Positions 23,846-35,857 of a stretch of DNA of 41,518 bases are shown one piece after another. Location of the stretch: contig NZ_LYVN01000024.1 in assembly GCF_001990265.1 (NCBI RefSeq), forward strand, positions 1 through 41,518, written 5' to 3'. Positions within the stretch are counted from its first letter, which is position 1. Every line of letters begins with the position of its first letter. The notes under the pieces were generated by a model, which was not told the DNA's origin, searched no databases, and was given only the letters and a program-made list of their open reading frames with translations. The stretch comes from Sphingopyxis sp. KK2 (GTDB lineage Bacteria > Pseudomonadota > Alphaproteobacteria > Sphingomonadales > Sphingomonadaceae). The translations under genes were made by a program, and so were the position numbers.

Positions 23846-24822
23846 AGGCTCAGCTGTGGGACTTGGCGAGACTGAAGCAGAAGCCGAAGCGTTCATGGGA
23901 CGAAGCGGCACTGCGTTGGCTCAAGGAGAAGGCGCACAAAAAGTCCTACCGGGACGATGTGCAGCGGATCCGTTGGTTCACTGGTCATTTGCGGGGCAAG
24001 ACCCTCGACCAGATCGACCGGAGCCTCGTCGATGGCCTGGTGACGCGCCATATCCATGGCACGGATCGCACGAAGGATCTCTATGTGGCGCTCATCCGCG
24101 CCATCTTCCGAAGGGCGATGCGCGAATGGGAATGGATCGACGCCGTGCCGGCGTTCAAGACCTACAGCGTCGGCGGAAAGGTCCGCGTTCGCTGGATCAC
24201 CGAGGAGCAGGCCGAAACCCTGCTCAAGGAACTGCCGGCCCATCAGCGTGAAGTGGTCGTGTTTGCGCTCGCGACTGGCCTGCGCCAGGGCAATGTGCTC
24301 GATCTGACATGGGACCGGGTCAATCTCGCCCGGCGCATCGCGACGATCGAGCATGGCGATACGAAGAACGGGGAAGCTTTGGGCGTCCCGCTCAACGATC
24401 TCGCCGCCGCCGTTCTCATGCGGCAGCAGGGCAAGCATGAAAGCCATGTGTTCACCTTCCGGGGCAGACCGCTCCGTTCGGCGAACACGCGGGCTTGGCG
24501 CAAGGCGCTCCGGCGCGCCGCGATCACCAACTTTCGTTGGCACGATCTGCGGCATACCTGGGCGAGCTGGCTCCGGCAGAATGACGTGCCCACCTGGGTG
24601 CTTCAGGAGCTGGGCGGATGGAAATCGGAATCGATGGTGCGCCGCTATGCGCATCTGTCGGTGAAGCATCTTCAGCCGTACGCCGACCAGCTGACTTTCG
24701 GGTCCCGAACCGGCCTCGCCGGAGAGGCGCAGAAGACTGCGGAAGTCCATGTCCCAAAATCACCCCCAGGCACGGCGCAAACCGGTCTGCGATTGGTGAC
24801 CCGGGACGGGGTAACCGTTTGA
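23722..24822 (+). CDS. int: Tyrosine integrase of the ICE
   Basis: A 366-residue tyrosine recombinase. It has an N-terminal arm-binding part (1-60), a SAM-like core-binding domain (about 60-155), and a catalytic domain with R188 (TGLRQGNVL), a likely catalytic Lys near 215, H274-x2-R277-H278 (HDLRHTW), W300 (GGW) and Tyr309 (RRYAHL). All expected catalytic residues are present, so it looks active. AAGGAGG is 5 bp upstream of the ATG. The gene ends 17 bp from the tRNA-Lys CCA end, the usual place for a tRNA-targeting integrase. Confidence 0.95.
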   Translation: MALWKRANTYYVDITAPDGSRIKHTTGTADREKAKEYHDKLKAQLWDLARLKQKPKRSWDEAALRWLKEKAHKKSYRDDVQRIRWFTGHLRGKTLDQIDRSLVDGLVTRHIHGTDRTKDLYVALIRAIFRRAMREWEWIDAVPAFKTYSVGGKVRVRWITEEQAETLLKELPAHQREVVVFALATGLRQGNVLDLTWDRVNLARRIATIEHGDTKNGEALGVPLNDLAAAVLMRQQGKHESHVFTFRGRPLRSANTRAWRKALRRAAITNFRWHDLRHTWASWLRQNDVPTWVLQELGGWKSESMVRRYAHLSVKHLQPYADQLTFGSRTGLAGEAQKTAEVHVPKSPPGTAQTGLRLVTRDGVTV

Positions 24823-24839
24823 TTTGTAAGGGAAGAAAA

Positions 24840-24915
<76 letters not shown>

Positions 24916-25037
24916 ACTGCCGTTTTCCGGCGCGCTTTGGAGCGGGGGGCAGGGCCCTTTGCTGCGAAGCGAGCGGCCCGCTATCATGGCCTTGCGGGGA
25001 TGGCAATGCCCCGATCGTCTTTTTTGCGATAATTTTA

Positions 25038-26144
25038 TCAGCTGAGGCGGCTGCTCTGCTTTTTGCTGTCATTCTCGATCGCGAGGATGATGCCGACGCA
25101 GGTCATGATCGTCAGCATCGACGAGCCGCCATAGGAAAAGAGCGGCAGCGGGATGCCGACCACGGGGGCGAGTCCCATCACCATCATCAGGTTGATCGCG
25201 ATGTAGAAAAAGATCGTCATCGTGAGGCCCGCGGCGGTCAGCTGGCCGAAGCGGGTGCGGGCCTTCAGGGCGACACGCGTCGACCAGCGCAGCAGCAGGA
25301 AGAAGCCCAGGAGCAGGCCCAGCCCGCCGATCAGCCCCCATTCCTCGGCCATCGTCGCGAAGATGAAGTCGGTATGCCCCTCGGGCAGATAATCGAGGTG
25401 GCTTTGCGAGCCGTTGAGGAAGCCCTTGCCGCCGATGCCGCCCGAGCCGATCGCGATCTTCGACTGGCTGATATGGTAGCCGGCGCCGAGCGGGTCGCTT
25501 TCGGGGTCGAGGAAGATCAGCACGCGTTTCTGCTGATAATCATGGAGGAAGGAGAAGAGCACGGGCAGCGCGGCGAGGCCCGCTGCCGCCGTGCTGCCGA
25601 ACCACCAGAAGGGCAGGCCGGCGCAGAACATCACGATCACGCCGCCGATGCAGATGGCGAGCGCGGTACCGAGGTCGGGCTGGAGCATCACCAGCGCGGC
25701 GGGAAAGCCGATCGCGACCAGCGCGGGCCACAAGGCGGTCCAGGTGCGCGTATTGCCGGGCGGCAATTGCGCATAGAAGCGCGCGAGCGCGAGCACGATC
25801 GCCACCTTCATCAACTCGGACGGCTGGAGGTTCATGAAGCCGAGGTTGAGCCAGCGCTGGCTGCCTCCGCCGACGAAGCCGAGCAATTCGACCGCGATCA
25901 GCAGGATCAGCACGCCGATATAGCCGAGATAGGCGAAATCCTCGAAGATCCGGATCGGGAAGCGGCCGATGATGAGCGCCAGCGTCAGGAAGGCGGCGAA
26001 GCGCACGCCCTGTTGCAGCGCCCAGGGCGACCAGTTGCCGCCGGCCGCCGAATAGAGGACGAGCAGGCCGAAGCCGGTGATCGCGCTGAGCAGCGCGATC
26101 AGTTTCCAGGGGATGCGCTGAACGGCGGGTGGGACGGGGATCAT
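25038..26144 (-). CDS. rodA: RodA, SEDS peptidoglycan glycosyltransferase
   Basis: A 368-residue polytopic membrane enzyme that polymerises lipid II during side-wall growth together with PBP2. It has many hydrophobic segments and the SEDS signatures RWLNLGFMNLQPSELMK, HTDFIFATMAEEWG and PLPLFSYGGSSML. The ATG at 26144 (MIPVPPAVQRIPWKL) overlaps the mrdA stop (ATGA). An upstream in-frame start at 26423 runs through mrdA and is rejected. It is the last gene of the rod operon. Confidence 0.95.
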   Translation of the reverse strand: MIPVPPAVQRIPWKLIALLSAITGFGLLVLYSAAGGNWSPWALQQGVRFAAFLTLALIIGRFPIRIFEDFAYLGYIGVLILLIAVELLGFVGGGSQRWLNLGFMNLQPSELMKVAIVLALARFYAQLPPGNTRTWTALWPALVAIGFPAALVMLQPDLGTALAICIGGVIVMFCAGLPFWWFGSTAAAGLAALPVLFSFLHDYQQKRVLIFLDPESDPLGAGYHISQSKIAIGSGGIGGKGFLNGSQSHLDYLPEGHTDFIFATMAEEWGLIGGLGLLLGFFLLLRWSTRVALKARTRFGQLTAAGLTMTIFFYIAINLMMVMGLAPVVGIPLPLFSYGGSSMLTIMTCVGIILAIENDSKKQSSRLS

Positions 26145-28048
26145 TGCGGCACCCCCGGGTCGGGATCGCTCGACGCGCCCGCTTTCCACGCCGCATAGTC
26201 GCGGTCCATGCGTTCCTTGATCGTGCCGCCCCATCCGGCCTCGAAGGTCTCGAGCGCCTCCATCCCCCTTTCGCGATCGAAGAGGAAGGTCATGAAATCC
26301 TTGGCGACCGGCGCTGCGGCGCGGGCGCCGCCCATGCCATGTTCGATCACGACGGCGGTCGCATAGCGCGGATTGACGACGGGCGCGAAGCCGATGAACA
26401 GGCCGTGGTCGCGGAATTTCCACGTCCCCGCCTTGCCGTTGCCGGTGTTGAGCCCGCGCACCTGCGCGGTGCCGGTCTTGCCCGCCATCGTGATGCCGTC
26501 GAGCGGCAGGCGACTGCGCACCGCGGTGCCCGCGCCGTTGACGACGAGATCCATGCCGTGGCGCGCGACTTCGAGCGCTTCGGGTGCGAAGGGCAATGCC
26601 TCATTCTTGAACTGGCGGTTGACGAGGCGCGGATAGAGGCGTCGCCCCGACGCGATGCGCGATGCCATCACCGCGAGCTGGAGCGGGTTCACGCTGACAT
26701 AGCCCTGGCCGATGACCGCGTTCAGCGAATCCGACGCCGACCACTGCTGGTCATATTTGCGCATCTTCCACGCGCTGTCGGGGATGGTGCCGAAGCGCTG
26801 GTTGCTGCCCGCGAGCTGGAATTCCTCGCCGAGCCCCATCAGCCGCGCCGTCGGGGCGATCGCGTCATAGCCGAGCCGGTGTGCGAGCCAGTAGAAATAG
26901 CTGTTGCAGCTCTTCATGATCGCCGAGGGCATGTCGAGGCTGCCATGGACGCCGAGGCAGCGGAAGAAGCGGCTGCCGAGCCGGTAGCCGCCGACACAGG
27001 TGTGGCGCTCGCTGGGGTCGACGCCATGTTCGACCGCGGCGATCGCCGCCATCGGTTTCAACGTCGAGCCCGGCGGATAGAGCCCGCGCGTCGCCTTGTT
27101 GATCAGCGGCTGGTGGTCGTCGGCGCGCAGCCAGGCATATTCGCTGTTGCTGATGCCGTCCGAAAAGCTGTTCGGGTCGAAGCTGGGCATCGAGACGAAG
27201 GACAAGATGTCGCCGTTGGCGCAGTCGATGACCACTGCGGCGCCCGATTCGCGTCCCATACGCCGCGCGACATATTCCTGGAGGTCGGCGTCGATCGTCA
27301 GGTGAACGGTCTTGCCCTGGATGTCTTCGGTGGTCGACAGGTCGCGCACCACCTTGCCGCGCGCGGTCACCTCGACGCGCTTCGCGCCCGGGGTGCCCTT
27401 CAGCATCGGCTGGAAATATTTCTCGAGCCCGTCCTTGCCGATCCGGTACCCCGGCGTGATGTAGAGCGGGTCCTTGTCCTTCTGATATTCCTCGGCATTG
27501 GGCGCGCCGACATAGCCGATCAGATGGCCGACCGCCGCGCCGGTCGGATAGTTGCGGGCAAAGCCGCGTTGCGGCGCGACACCGGGGAGTTCGGGCAGCC
27601 GGACGAGGATCGAGGCATAGTCGCCTTCGGACAGATCCTCGGCGATCGCCACCGGCTGGAAACCCGATGCGGCCTTGAGGTCGCGGTTGATCCGCTCCAT
27701 CGCGTCGCCGTCGAGCCGCAGCAGCGTGCGCAGCTGGCCGAGCACCATTTCCTTGTTGTGCAGCCGGTCGGGGATGACGTCGATGCGCAGCGACACGCGG
27801 TTGTTCGCGAGCGCCTTGCCGTGGCGGTCGACGATCCAGCCGCGACGCGGCGGGATCAGCGTCAGGTTGACGCGGTTGCTTTCGGATTCGAGGACATAGC
27901 GGTCGTTGTCGATGACCGAGATATAGGCCATGCGCGCCGCGAGCGCGGCACCGACCGCAACCTGCGCGCCGCCGACGACGAGCGCGCGGCGCGTGAAGGT
28001 CAGGCCCCGCCAGGCTTCGGTGATCGGTGGGCTTTTCTTGCGCGGCAT
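26141..28048 (-). CDS. mrdA: PBP2, penicillin-binding transpeptidase
   Basis: A 635-residue elongation-specific transpeptidase with one N-terminal membrane anchor (about 25-45), a pedestal domain, and the transpeptidase domain with GSTLKP (Ser about 328), SCN in KSCNSYFYW, and GKTGTAQ (about 522-528). It cross-links peptidoglycan made by RodA. The start directly abuts the mreD stop. A long rightward frame over this gene is an antisense shadow. Confidence 0.95.
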   Translation of the reverse strand: MPRKKSPPITEAWRGLTFTRRALVVGGAQVAVGAALAARMAYISVIDNDRYVLESESNRVNLTLIPPRRGWIVDRHGKALANNRVSLRIDVIPDRLHNKEMVLGQLRTLLRLDGDAMERINRDLKAASGFQPVAIAEDLSEGDYASILVRLPELPGVAPQRGFARNYPTGAAVGHLIGYVGAPNAEEYQKDKDPLYITPGYRIGKDGLEKYFQPMLKGTPGAKRVEVTARGKVVRDLSTTEDIQGKTVHLTIDADLQEYVARRMGRESGAAVVIDCANGDILSFVSMPSFDPNSFSDGISNSEYAWLRADDHQPLINKATRGLYPPGSTLKPMAAIAAVEHGVDPSERHTCVGGYRLGSRFFRCLGVHGSLDMPSAIMKSCNSYFYWLAHRLGYDAIAPTARLMGLGEEFQLAGSNQRFGTIPDSAWKMRKYDQQWSASDSLNAVIGQGYVSVNPLQLAVMASRIASGRRLYPRLVNRQFKNEALPFAPEALEVARHGMDLVVNGAGTAVRSRLPLDGITMAGKTGTAQVRGLNTGNGKAGTWKFRDHGLFIGFAPVVNPRYATAVVIEHGMGGARAAAPVAKDFMTFLFDRERGMEALETFEAGWGGTIKERMDRDYAAWKAGASSDPDPGVPQ

Positions 28049-28573
28049 CTATCGGCGTTTCAGGCGGAAATTGTCGAACATGCCGGTGAGGCGCATGAAC
28101 AGCGGGACGAGCAGCGCCGATACGATGATCTGCGGCGCGACGAGCCCGAGCACCTTGCCCATATGCGCGTCGGGATGCGCGATCAGCGCGGCGAACGACT
28201 GGATCGCCGCGACGAGCAGCGCGGCGATCGCCCAATCGTGGAAAAAGCCGCGCCAATAGATGCGCTGCGAGAAATAATGGACCGCGATGCTGGCGAAGGT
28301 CCACAGCGCGATCGCCGAGCCGATCGGTGCGCCGCTGAACAGATCGTCCCAAAGGCCGAGCGGCAAGCCGATCCACACCGGCCACATTTCGATGCGCAAC
28401 AATTGCCAGCACAGGAAGAAGAGCAGGCCGAGCGGCGGCAGCACCGGCGAGCTGGCAACCATCGGCAGCATCAGCGGCAGCGCCGAGGCGATCATCACGC
28501 TGGCGATCGGCACGATCCGCATCCGCCACAGCGAGGCGGGTTCGCCCAGCCGGCGCGTGTCGGTGCGGTTCAT
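28049..28573 (-). CDS. mreD: MreD, rod-shape-determining membrane protein
   Basis: A 174-residue protein with five or so hydrophobic segments (for example ASVMIASALPLMLPMVASSP and LGLLFFLCWQLLRIEMWP). MreD sits in the elongasome between MreC and PBP2/RodA. It overlaps the mreC stop by 4 bases and ends directly before mrdA. Sequence is poorly conserved in this family; position between mreC and mrdA is the main support. Confidence 0.9.
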   Translation of the reverse strand: MNRTDTRRLGEPASLWRMRIVPIASVMIASALPLMLPMVASSPVLPPLGLLFFLCWQLLRIEMWPVWIGLPLGLWDDLFSGAPIGSAIALWTFASIAVHYFSQRIYWRGFFHDWAIAALLVAAIQSFAALIAHPDAHMGKVLGLVAPQIIVSALLVPLFMRLTGMFDNFRLKRR

Positions 28574-29469
28574 GGCGCGGGTGTCGAAGCGGGAACCGGC
28601 GCCGGTACCGGCTGCGCTTCGATATTGTCGGGGGTGTAGGCGCGCAGCACCGACACCGCGTCGACCTGTGCCGGGTCGGCGAGCGGACGCGCGAGCGCGC
28701 CTTCGCTGGTCCGCCGCACGACGATCGCAACGGGGATATTGGGCGGATAAAGACCGCCGGTGCCGGAGGTGACGAGGATATCGCCCGGCTTGAATGGGTT
28801 GTTCGCGATGTTGAGGGTGCGGATATCGAGGTCGCCGTTGCCGCGGCCGTTGGCGAGCGCGGGCAGGCCGTCGCGAGCGCGGCGGATCGGCACGATATTG
28901 TCGATGTCGGTGAGCAGCAGCACCTGCGACACCGAAGGCCCGCTCGACAGCACGCGCCCGATCAGCCCGTCGGCGCCGCGCACCGGCTGGCCCGATGCCA
29001 CCCCGACGTTGCGCCCGATGCTGAGCAAGGCGATACGCTTGCTGCTCGTCGAGGTCGAGGTGAGCAGATAGCCGTTGGCGACCGCGGCCTTGTCGTTTTC
29101 CTGCAGCTTGAGCAGCGCTTTGAGCTGGCGGTTCTCTTCTTGCAATGCGCTCGTTGCGACGAGCTGGCGCCGCGTATCGGCCAGTTCCTTGCGCAGCCGG
29201 CGGTTTTGCGAACCCGCGCCGACATAGGCCGACACCCAGTCGTCGACGCCGGCGATCGATCCGATGACCGAGCGGGTGCCGCGCGCGACGGGCGCGGTGA
29301 CTTCATGGCTCGCGACGCGCAGCGCCGCGAAACCCACGGGATCGGCAACCGACAGGATCGCCAGCAACAGGCCCGCCACCGCCCCGGTCACCGCGATGAC
29401 ATAGGCGACGAACAGGCTCGTCTGAGCCTTTCGGGATTGCCCCGGACGTCGATGTGCCGGGCGGACCAT
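28570..29469 (-). CDS. mreC: MreC, rod-shape-determining protein
   Basis: A 299-residue protein with an N-terminal membrane anchor (about 16-40, SLFVAYVIAVTGAVAGLLLA), a coiled coil (RRLRKELADTRRQLVATSALQEENRQL), and the periplasmic beta domain with IGRVLSSGPSVSQVLLLTD and ILVTSGTGGLYPPNIPVAIV. MreC activates PBP2/RodA. The C-terminal tail is Pro/Ala-rich. It starts 20 bp after mreB. Confidence 0.95.
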   Translation of the reverse strand: MVRPAHRRPGQSRKAQTSLFVAYVIAVTGAVAGLLLAILSVADPVGFAALRVASHEVTAPVARGTRSVIGSIAGVDDWVSAYVGAGSQNRRLRKELADTRRQLVATSALQEENRQLKALLKLQENDKAAVANGYLLTSTSTSSKRIALLSIGRNVGVASGQPVRGADGLIGRVLSSGPSVSQVLLLTDIDNIVPIRRARDGLPALANGRGNGDLDIRTLNIANNPFKPGDILVTSGTGGLYPPNIPVAIVVRRTSEGALARPLADPAQVDAVSVLRAYTPDNIEAQPVPAPVPASTPAP

Positions 29470-29489
29470 GGGAGAGCGCTACCCTTCGA

Positions 29490-32543
<3,054 letters not shown>

Positions 32544-32611
32544 AATTTTTTGCTCGGATTCGGGACAAAATCGGGGCAGGGGACGAGTCCCCCTCCATGG
32601 AGTATCCATCA

Positions 32612-33091
32612 ATGAAATTGACGATTGCTGCGCCGCTCGGCGTTGCCCTCCTCCTCGCGGCCTGTTCGGGTGAGCCGCAGGCCGAAAAGGCCGCCGCGCC
32701 GGCGCCGGTCGCCGAAAAGGTCGACCTGCCCGACACCGGCAGCGCAAAGCCGATCGAGCTGGCCGCGATCGGCAAGGGTGAATTGCTCGCCCTCGAAGGC
32801 GCGCGCGCATGCCGCTTCACCATCGACGGGCAGGATGGTCCCGCGCTGGTCGTGAAGACCGACGTCGCCACCGATGCCACCGCGCAGGGTGCGGTCAAGG
32901 TCGGCAGCCGCGTCCAGCGCGTCGCCGGTCCGGGCGGCTTTGCCGAACTGCAAAAGGGCATGGACCTGTCGGGCCCGGGCCTCAACCTAATCGTCGAACC
33001 GTCGGCTAGCGGCGCCAAGGCAAAGCTCGCCGCCAGCCGCCCGTTCGGCAAGCCCACCAGCTTCGAGGGTGACTGGAGCTGCGACGCGTAA
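32612..33091 (+). CDS. Small secreted lipoprotein, unknown function
   Basis: A 159-residue lipoprotein precursor: signal MKLTIAAPLGVALLLAAC with lipid-attachment Cys18, an Ala/Pro/Lys linker, then a compact beta-rich domain (CRFTIDGQDGPALVVKTDV, VQRVAGPGGFAEL). GGAG lies 9 bases before the ATG; an earlier in-frame ATG at 32597 would give MEYPS before the signal. It is 68 bp after mutL and convergent with the phosphatase gene. I recognise no characterised family. Confidence 0.75.
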   Translation: MKLTIAAPLGVALLLAACSGEPQAEKAAAPAPVAEKVDLPDTGSAKPIELAAIGKGELLALEGARACRFTIDGQDGPALVVKTDVATDATAQGAVKVGSRVQRVAGPGGFAELQKGMDLSGPGLNLIVEPSASGAKAKLAASRPFGKPTSFEGDWSCDA

Positions 33092-33097
33092 CGCGTC
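33083..33097. terminator. Short palindrome at convergent gene ends
   Basis: GACGCG-TAA-CGCGTC spans the lipoprotein stop codon and ends 1 bp before the phosphatase stop. A 6-bp GC-only stem could help end transcription both ways. No T-run. Confidence 0.3.
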
Positions 33098-34663
33098 TCA
33101 GCCCATCTTTATCCCGGCAAGGCCGTTTTCGACGACGCCGGTCGCCCGCTTCGACAGCGTGTTGACCGGCGTCGTTACCTTGTCGACGACCATGAAGTGG
33201 GTCTGCCAGGCTTCGCGGCCGACCTCGCACACGACATAGCCGCGCTGGTCGTTGGCGAATTTGAGCTCGGGGTTGAGCTTCAGCCAGTCGTCGGTACCGA
33301 CGCGCTTGTCGGTCCCGTCGCCGCCCGACGAGATCGAGGTCGCGACGAATTCGGCGCCGACCACCTTGTCCTTGAGGACGAGGTCGCCGCAGAAATTCTG
33401 ATGCTCGTCGCCGGTCAGCACGACGCAATTCTCGAGGCCGGCCATGCGTGACAGGATGCGTTCGCGCGGCGCCTCATAACCCGCCCAGCTGTCAAGATTG
33501 ATGATCTTCTTGGGCTCGTCGGGCTTGCGGCGGCGGTCGAGCGACATCATCGTCACCTGCTGCGCGAATGTGTTCCAGGTCGCGCCGCCCTTGGCCAGGT
33601 TGCGGGCGAGCCATTCCTCCTGCGCCTTGCCGAGCACCTGCGCTTCCTTGGCGTAAACCTCCGGGCAGGCGGGCTTGAAGCCGTCGCCGCACGGCTGATC
33701 GTCGCGATATTGGCGGGTGTCGAGCAATTGCATCGCCATCAGGTCGCCATAGCGGAACTCGCGGTTCATCGCGACCATGCCGCCGCGCGGGAGCAGCGCC
33801 TTGCGCACCGGCATATGTTCGTACCAGGCCTGCATCGCCGCCTGCTTCTTGAGCATGAAGACTTCGGGCGGCGCGGCGTCGGGATCGTTGCCGTCGAGCC
33901 CCATCTTCCAATTGTCGATGTCGGACACCCAGTCGTTGCGGATCTCATGATCGTCGAAGCTCGACAGATGGGCATGGACCGAGCGCACCGCCTGCTGGTC
34001 GATGTCGAGGAGAGTCTGCGCATAGGCGCCGCGGAAATCGTCGAGGTCGATCAGCGCGCGCTGAGCATAGCTGCGCACCGGACGGATCGGCAGGCCGTTG
34101 TCGAACAGATAGTCCTGCTGATATTCATAGATGAAGTCGCCATAGTGATAGACGAAGGCAAGGTCCTCGCGCGCGAGGTGGCGGTAGGCGCCGTAAAAGC
34201 CCGATTCATAATGCTGGCAGCCCGCGACGCCGAATTTCAGCGCGTCGACCTTCGCTCCCGGTGCGGGCAGGGTGCGTGCGCGGCCGCGCAGGCTGCGCTC
34301 GCCCGCGGCGGTGAAGCGGTAAAAATAGGGGCGGTCGGGGAGCAGCCCCGCGACCTCGACATGGACGCTGTGGCCGAGTTCGGGGCGCGCCAGTTCGGTG
34401 CCCTTGGCGACGATGTCGCGGAACCCCGTGTCGGTCGCGACCTCCCAGTCGACGGGCACATTGGTCAGCGGCATGCCGCCGTGGCGCTCCATCGGTTCGG
34501 GCGCGAGGCGGGTCCAGATGACGAAGCCGTCGCTCGCCGGATCGCCCGCCGCGACGCCCAGCTTGAACGGAAAGTCGCGGAGAAGGCCCTGCGCACGCAC
34601 GATGGCGGGTGCGGCGAGCCCGGCGAGCGTCGCCCCGGCCAGAAAAGAGCGGCGATTATACAT
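33098..34663 (-). CDS. phoD: PhoD-type alkaline phosphatase
   Basis: A 521-residue exported phosphoesterase with a Tat signal (YNRRSFLAGATLAGLAAPAIVRAQ), an N-terminal Fn3-like domain (FPFKLGVAAGDPASDGFVIWTRL), and the catalytic metallophosphatase part (FGVAGCQHYESGFYGAYRHL, YHYGDFIYEY, SSFDDHEIRNDW, VVLTGDEHQNF). It releases phosphate from phosphodiesters in the periplasm. The ATG at 34663 is chosen because the Tat motif follows at once; the in-frame ATG at 34720 adds 19 untypical residues. Confidence 0.9.
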   Translation of the reverse strand: MYNRRSFLAGATLAGLAAPAIVRAQGLLRDFPFKLGVAAGDPASDGFVIWTRLAPEPMERHGGMPLTNVPVDWEVATDTGFRDIVAKGTELARPELGHSVHVEVAGLLPDRPYFYRFTAAGERSLRGRARTLPAPGAKVDALKFGVAGCQHYESGFYGAYRHLAREDLAFVYHYGDFIYEYQQDYLFDNGLPIRPVRSYAQRALIDLDDFRGAYAQTLLDIDQQAVRSVHAHLSSFDDHEIRNDWVSDIDNWKMGLDGNDPDAAPPEVFMLKKQAAMQAWYEHMPVRKALLPRGGMVAMNREFRYGDLMAMQLLDTRQYRDDQPCGDGFKPACPEVYAKEAQVLGKAQEEWLARNLAKGGATWNTFAQQVTMMSLDRRRKPDEPKKIINLDSWAGYEAPRERILSRMAGLENCVVLTGDEHQNFCGDLVLKDKVVGAEFVATSISSGGDGTDKRVGTDDWLKLNPELKFANDQRGYVVCEVGREAWQTHFMVVDKVTTPVNTLSKRATGVVENGLAGIKMG

Positions 34664-34818
34664 GGCAGTTCCCGTGATTAGATGATTCGGTGTGACGAGC
34701 GGCATAGCCCAGCGCGCCACGAAATCCCAATGGCGGGGGATAGTGACAGAAGGGTTGCGGCGGCGCCGCCTTTCTGGAACAGCTAGCCCATCTATCCGGG
34801 GGGAAGATCATTATCAAA

Positions 34819-35847
34819 TTGCCGAATTCGCGTGCCACGCTTTCCATCGCCGGCGCACTGGCGCTCGCCATCTCGATGCCCTTCGCCAGCGCGACCACCG
34901 CGCCCGGCCCCGTCGCCGAACAGGCGGCGATCGCGGCGCAGCAGGCGGCGGCCGACCGGCTGACCAAGACGATGAAGCGCCAGACGGGAACAGTGCACAT
35001 CGCCGCGGCCAATGCCGACCTCAACCTGGGCGACGCCTATTATTTCGTCGGGCCGGAGGAGGCGCGCACGATCCTCGTCGATGTCTGGCGCAACCCGCCG
35101 GGCGCCGCGACCGGCGTGCTCGGCATGGTCTTTCCCAAGGGCAAGAGCTTTACCGACAATACATGGTCGGCGGTGATCACCTTCGAGGACACGGGCTATG
35201 TGTCCGACGACGATGCCAAGACGATCGACTACAACGAGATGCTGGCGAATATGAAGGCCGCCGACGAGGAGCAGGCACCGGCCACGCGGGCCGAGGGCTA
35301 TCCCGCGGGCATCCTCCAGAACTGGGCGCAGGCGCCGACCTATGACGCGCAGAAACATTCGCTGGTCTGGGCGCGCGACATCAAGTTCGACGGCATGACC
35401 GAGGACACGCTCAATTACGACATCCGCCTGCTCGGCCGGTCGGGGGTGCTCAGCATGAACATCCTTGCCGACATGAGCCAGCTTGCCGAGGTGCGCGAGG
35501 CCGCCAAGACCTTCGCCAATGTCGGCAGCTTCCGCACCGGTGCGCGCTATGCCGACTATAATGCGTCGACCGACAAAAAGGCCGAATATGGCATTGCGGG
35601 GCTGGTCGCGGCGGGCGGCGCGGCGGCGGCGGCGAAGAAGCTTGGGCTGCTCGCGGTGCTGGGCAAGTTTGGCAAGTTCATCATCATCGGCGTGATCGCG
35701 CTGTTCGCGGCGTTCCGCAACGCGATCGGCGGGCTGTTCGGGCGCAAGCCGGCGCTCGACGCCGCCGAATGGCAGGACGACAATCACGTCGCGTCGGTCG
35801 AACCCGCCGCGAACGACGATCCAGCCACGCGGCCGCCGGGGCAATAG
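34819..35847 (+). CDS. DUF2167 membrane-anchored protein
   Basis: A 342-residue protein with a signal peptide (about 1-25), a periplasmic DUF2167 domain (LNLGDAYYFVGPEEARTILVD, VLGMVFPKGKSFTDNTWSAVI, YDAQKHSLVWARDIKF, LNYDIRLLGRSGVLSMNI), and a membrane anchor near the C-terminus (KFIIIGVIALFAAF). No ATG fits: TTG at 34819, 12 bases after GGGGGGAAG, is the best start. The function of the family is unknown. Confidence 0.85.
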   Translation: MPNSRATLSIAGALALAISMPFASATTAPGPVAEQAAIAAQQAAADRLTKTMKRQTGTVHIAAANADLNLGDAYYFVGPEEARTILVDVWRNPPGAATGVLGMVFPKGKSFTDNTWSAVITFEDTGYVSDDDAKTIDYNEMLANMKAADEEQAPATRAEGYPAGILQNWAQAPTYDAQKHSLVWARDIKFDGMTEDTLNYDIRLLGRSGVLSMNILADMSQLAEVREAAKTFANVGSFRTGARYADYNASTDKKAEYGIAGLVAAGGAAAAAKKLGLLAVLGKFGKFIIIGVIALFAAFRNAIGGLFGRKPALDAAEWQDDNHVASVEPAANDDPATRPPGQ

Positions 35848-35857
35848 CCCCGGCGCG

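Noticed and set aside
1..24839. Second copy of the tRNA-Lys 3' end (left att site)
   Set aside because: None noticed by eye in the window, so the left boundary was left open; a computed search would be decisive.
26129..28639. 836-codon rightward frame
   Set aside because: Opposite mrdA/mreD; low-complexity Arg/Asp/His-rich translation without any domain.
34664..34818. Pho box upstream of the PhoD-type gene
   Set aside because: Only one CTGTCA half-site is visible on the minus strand; the second half 11 bp away does not match.
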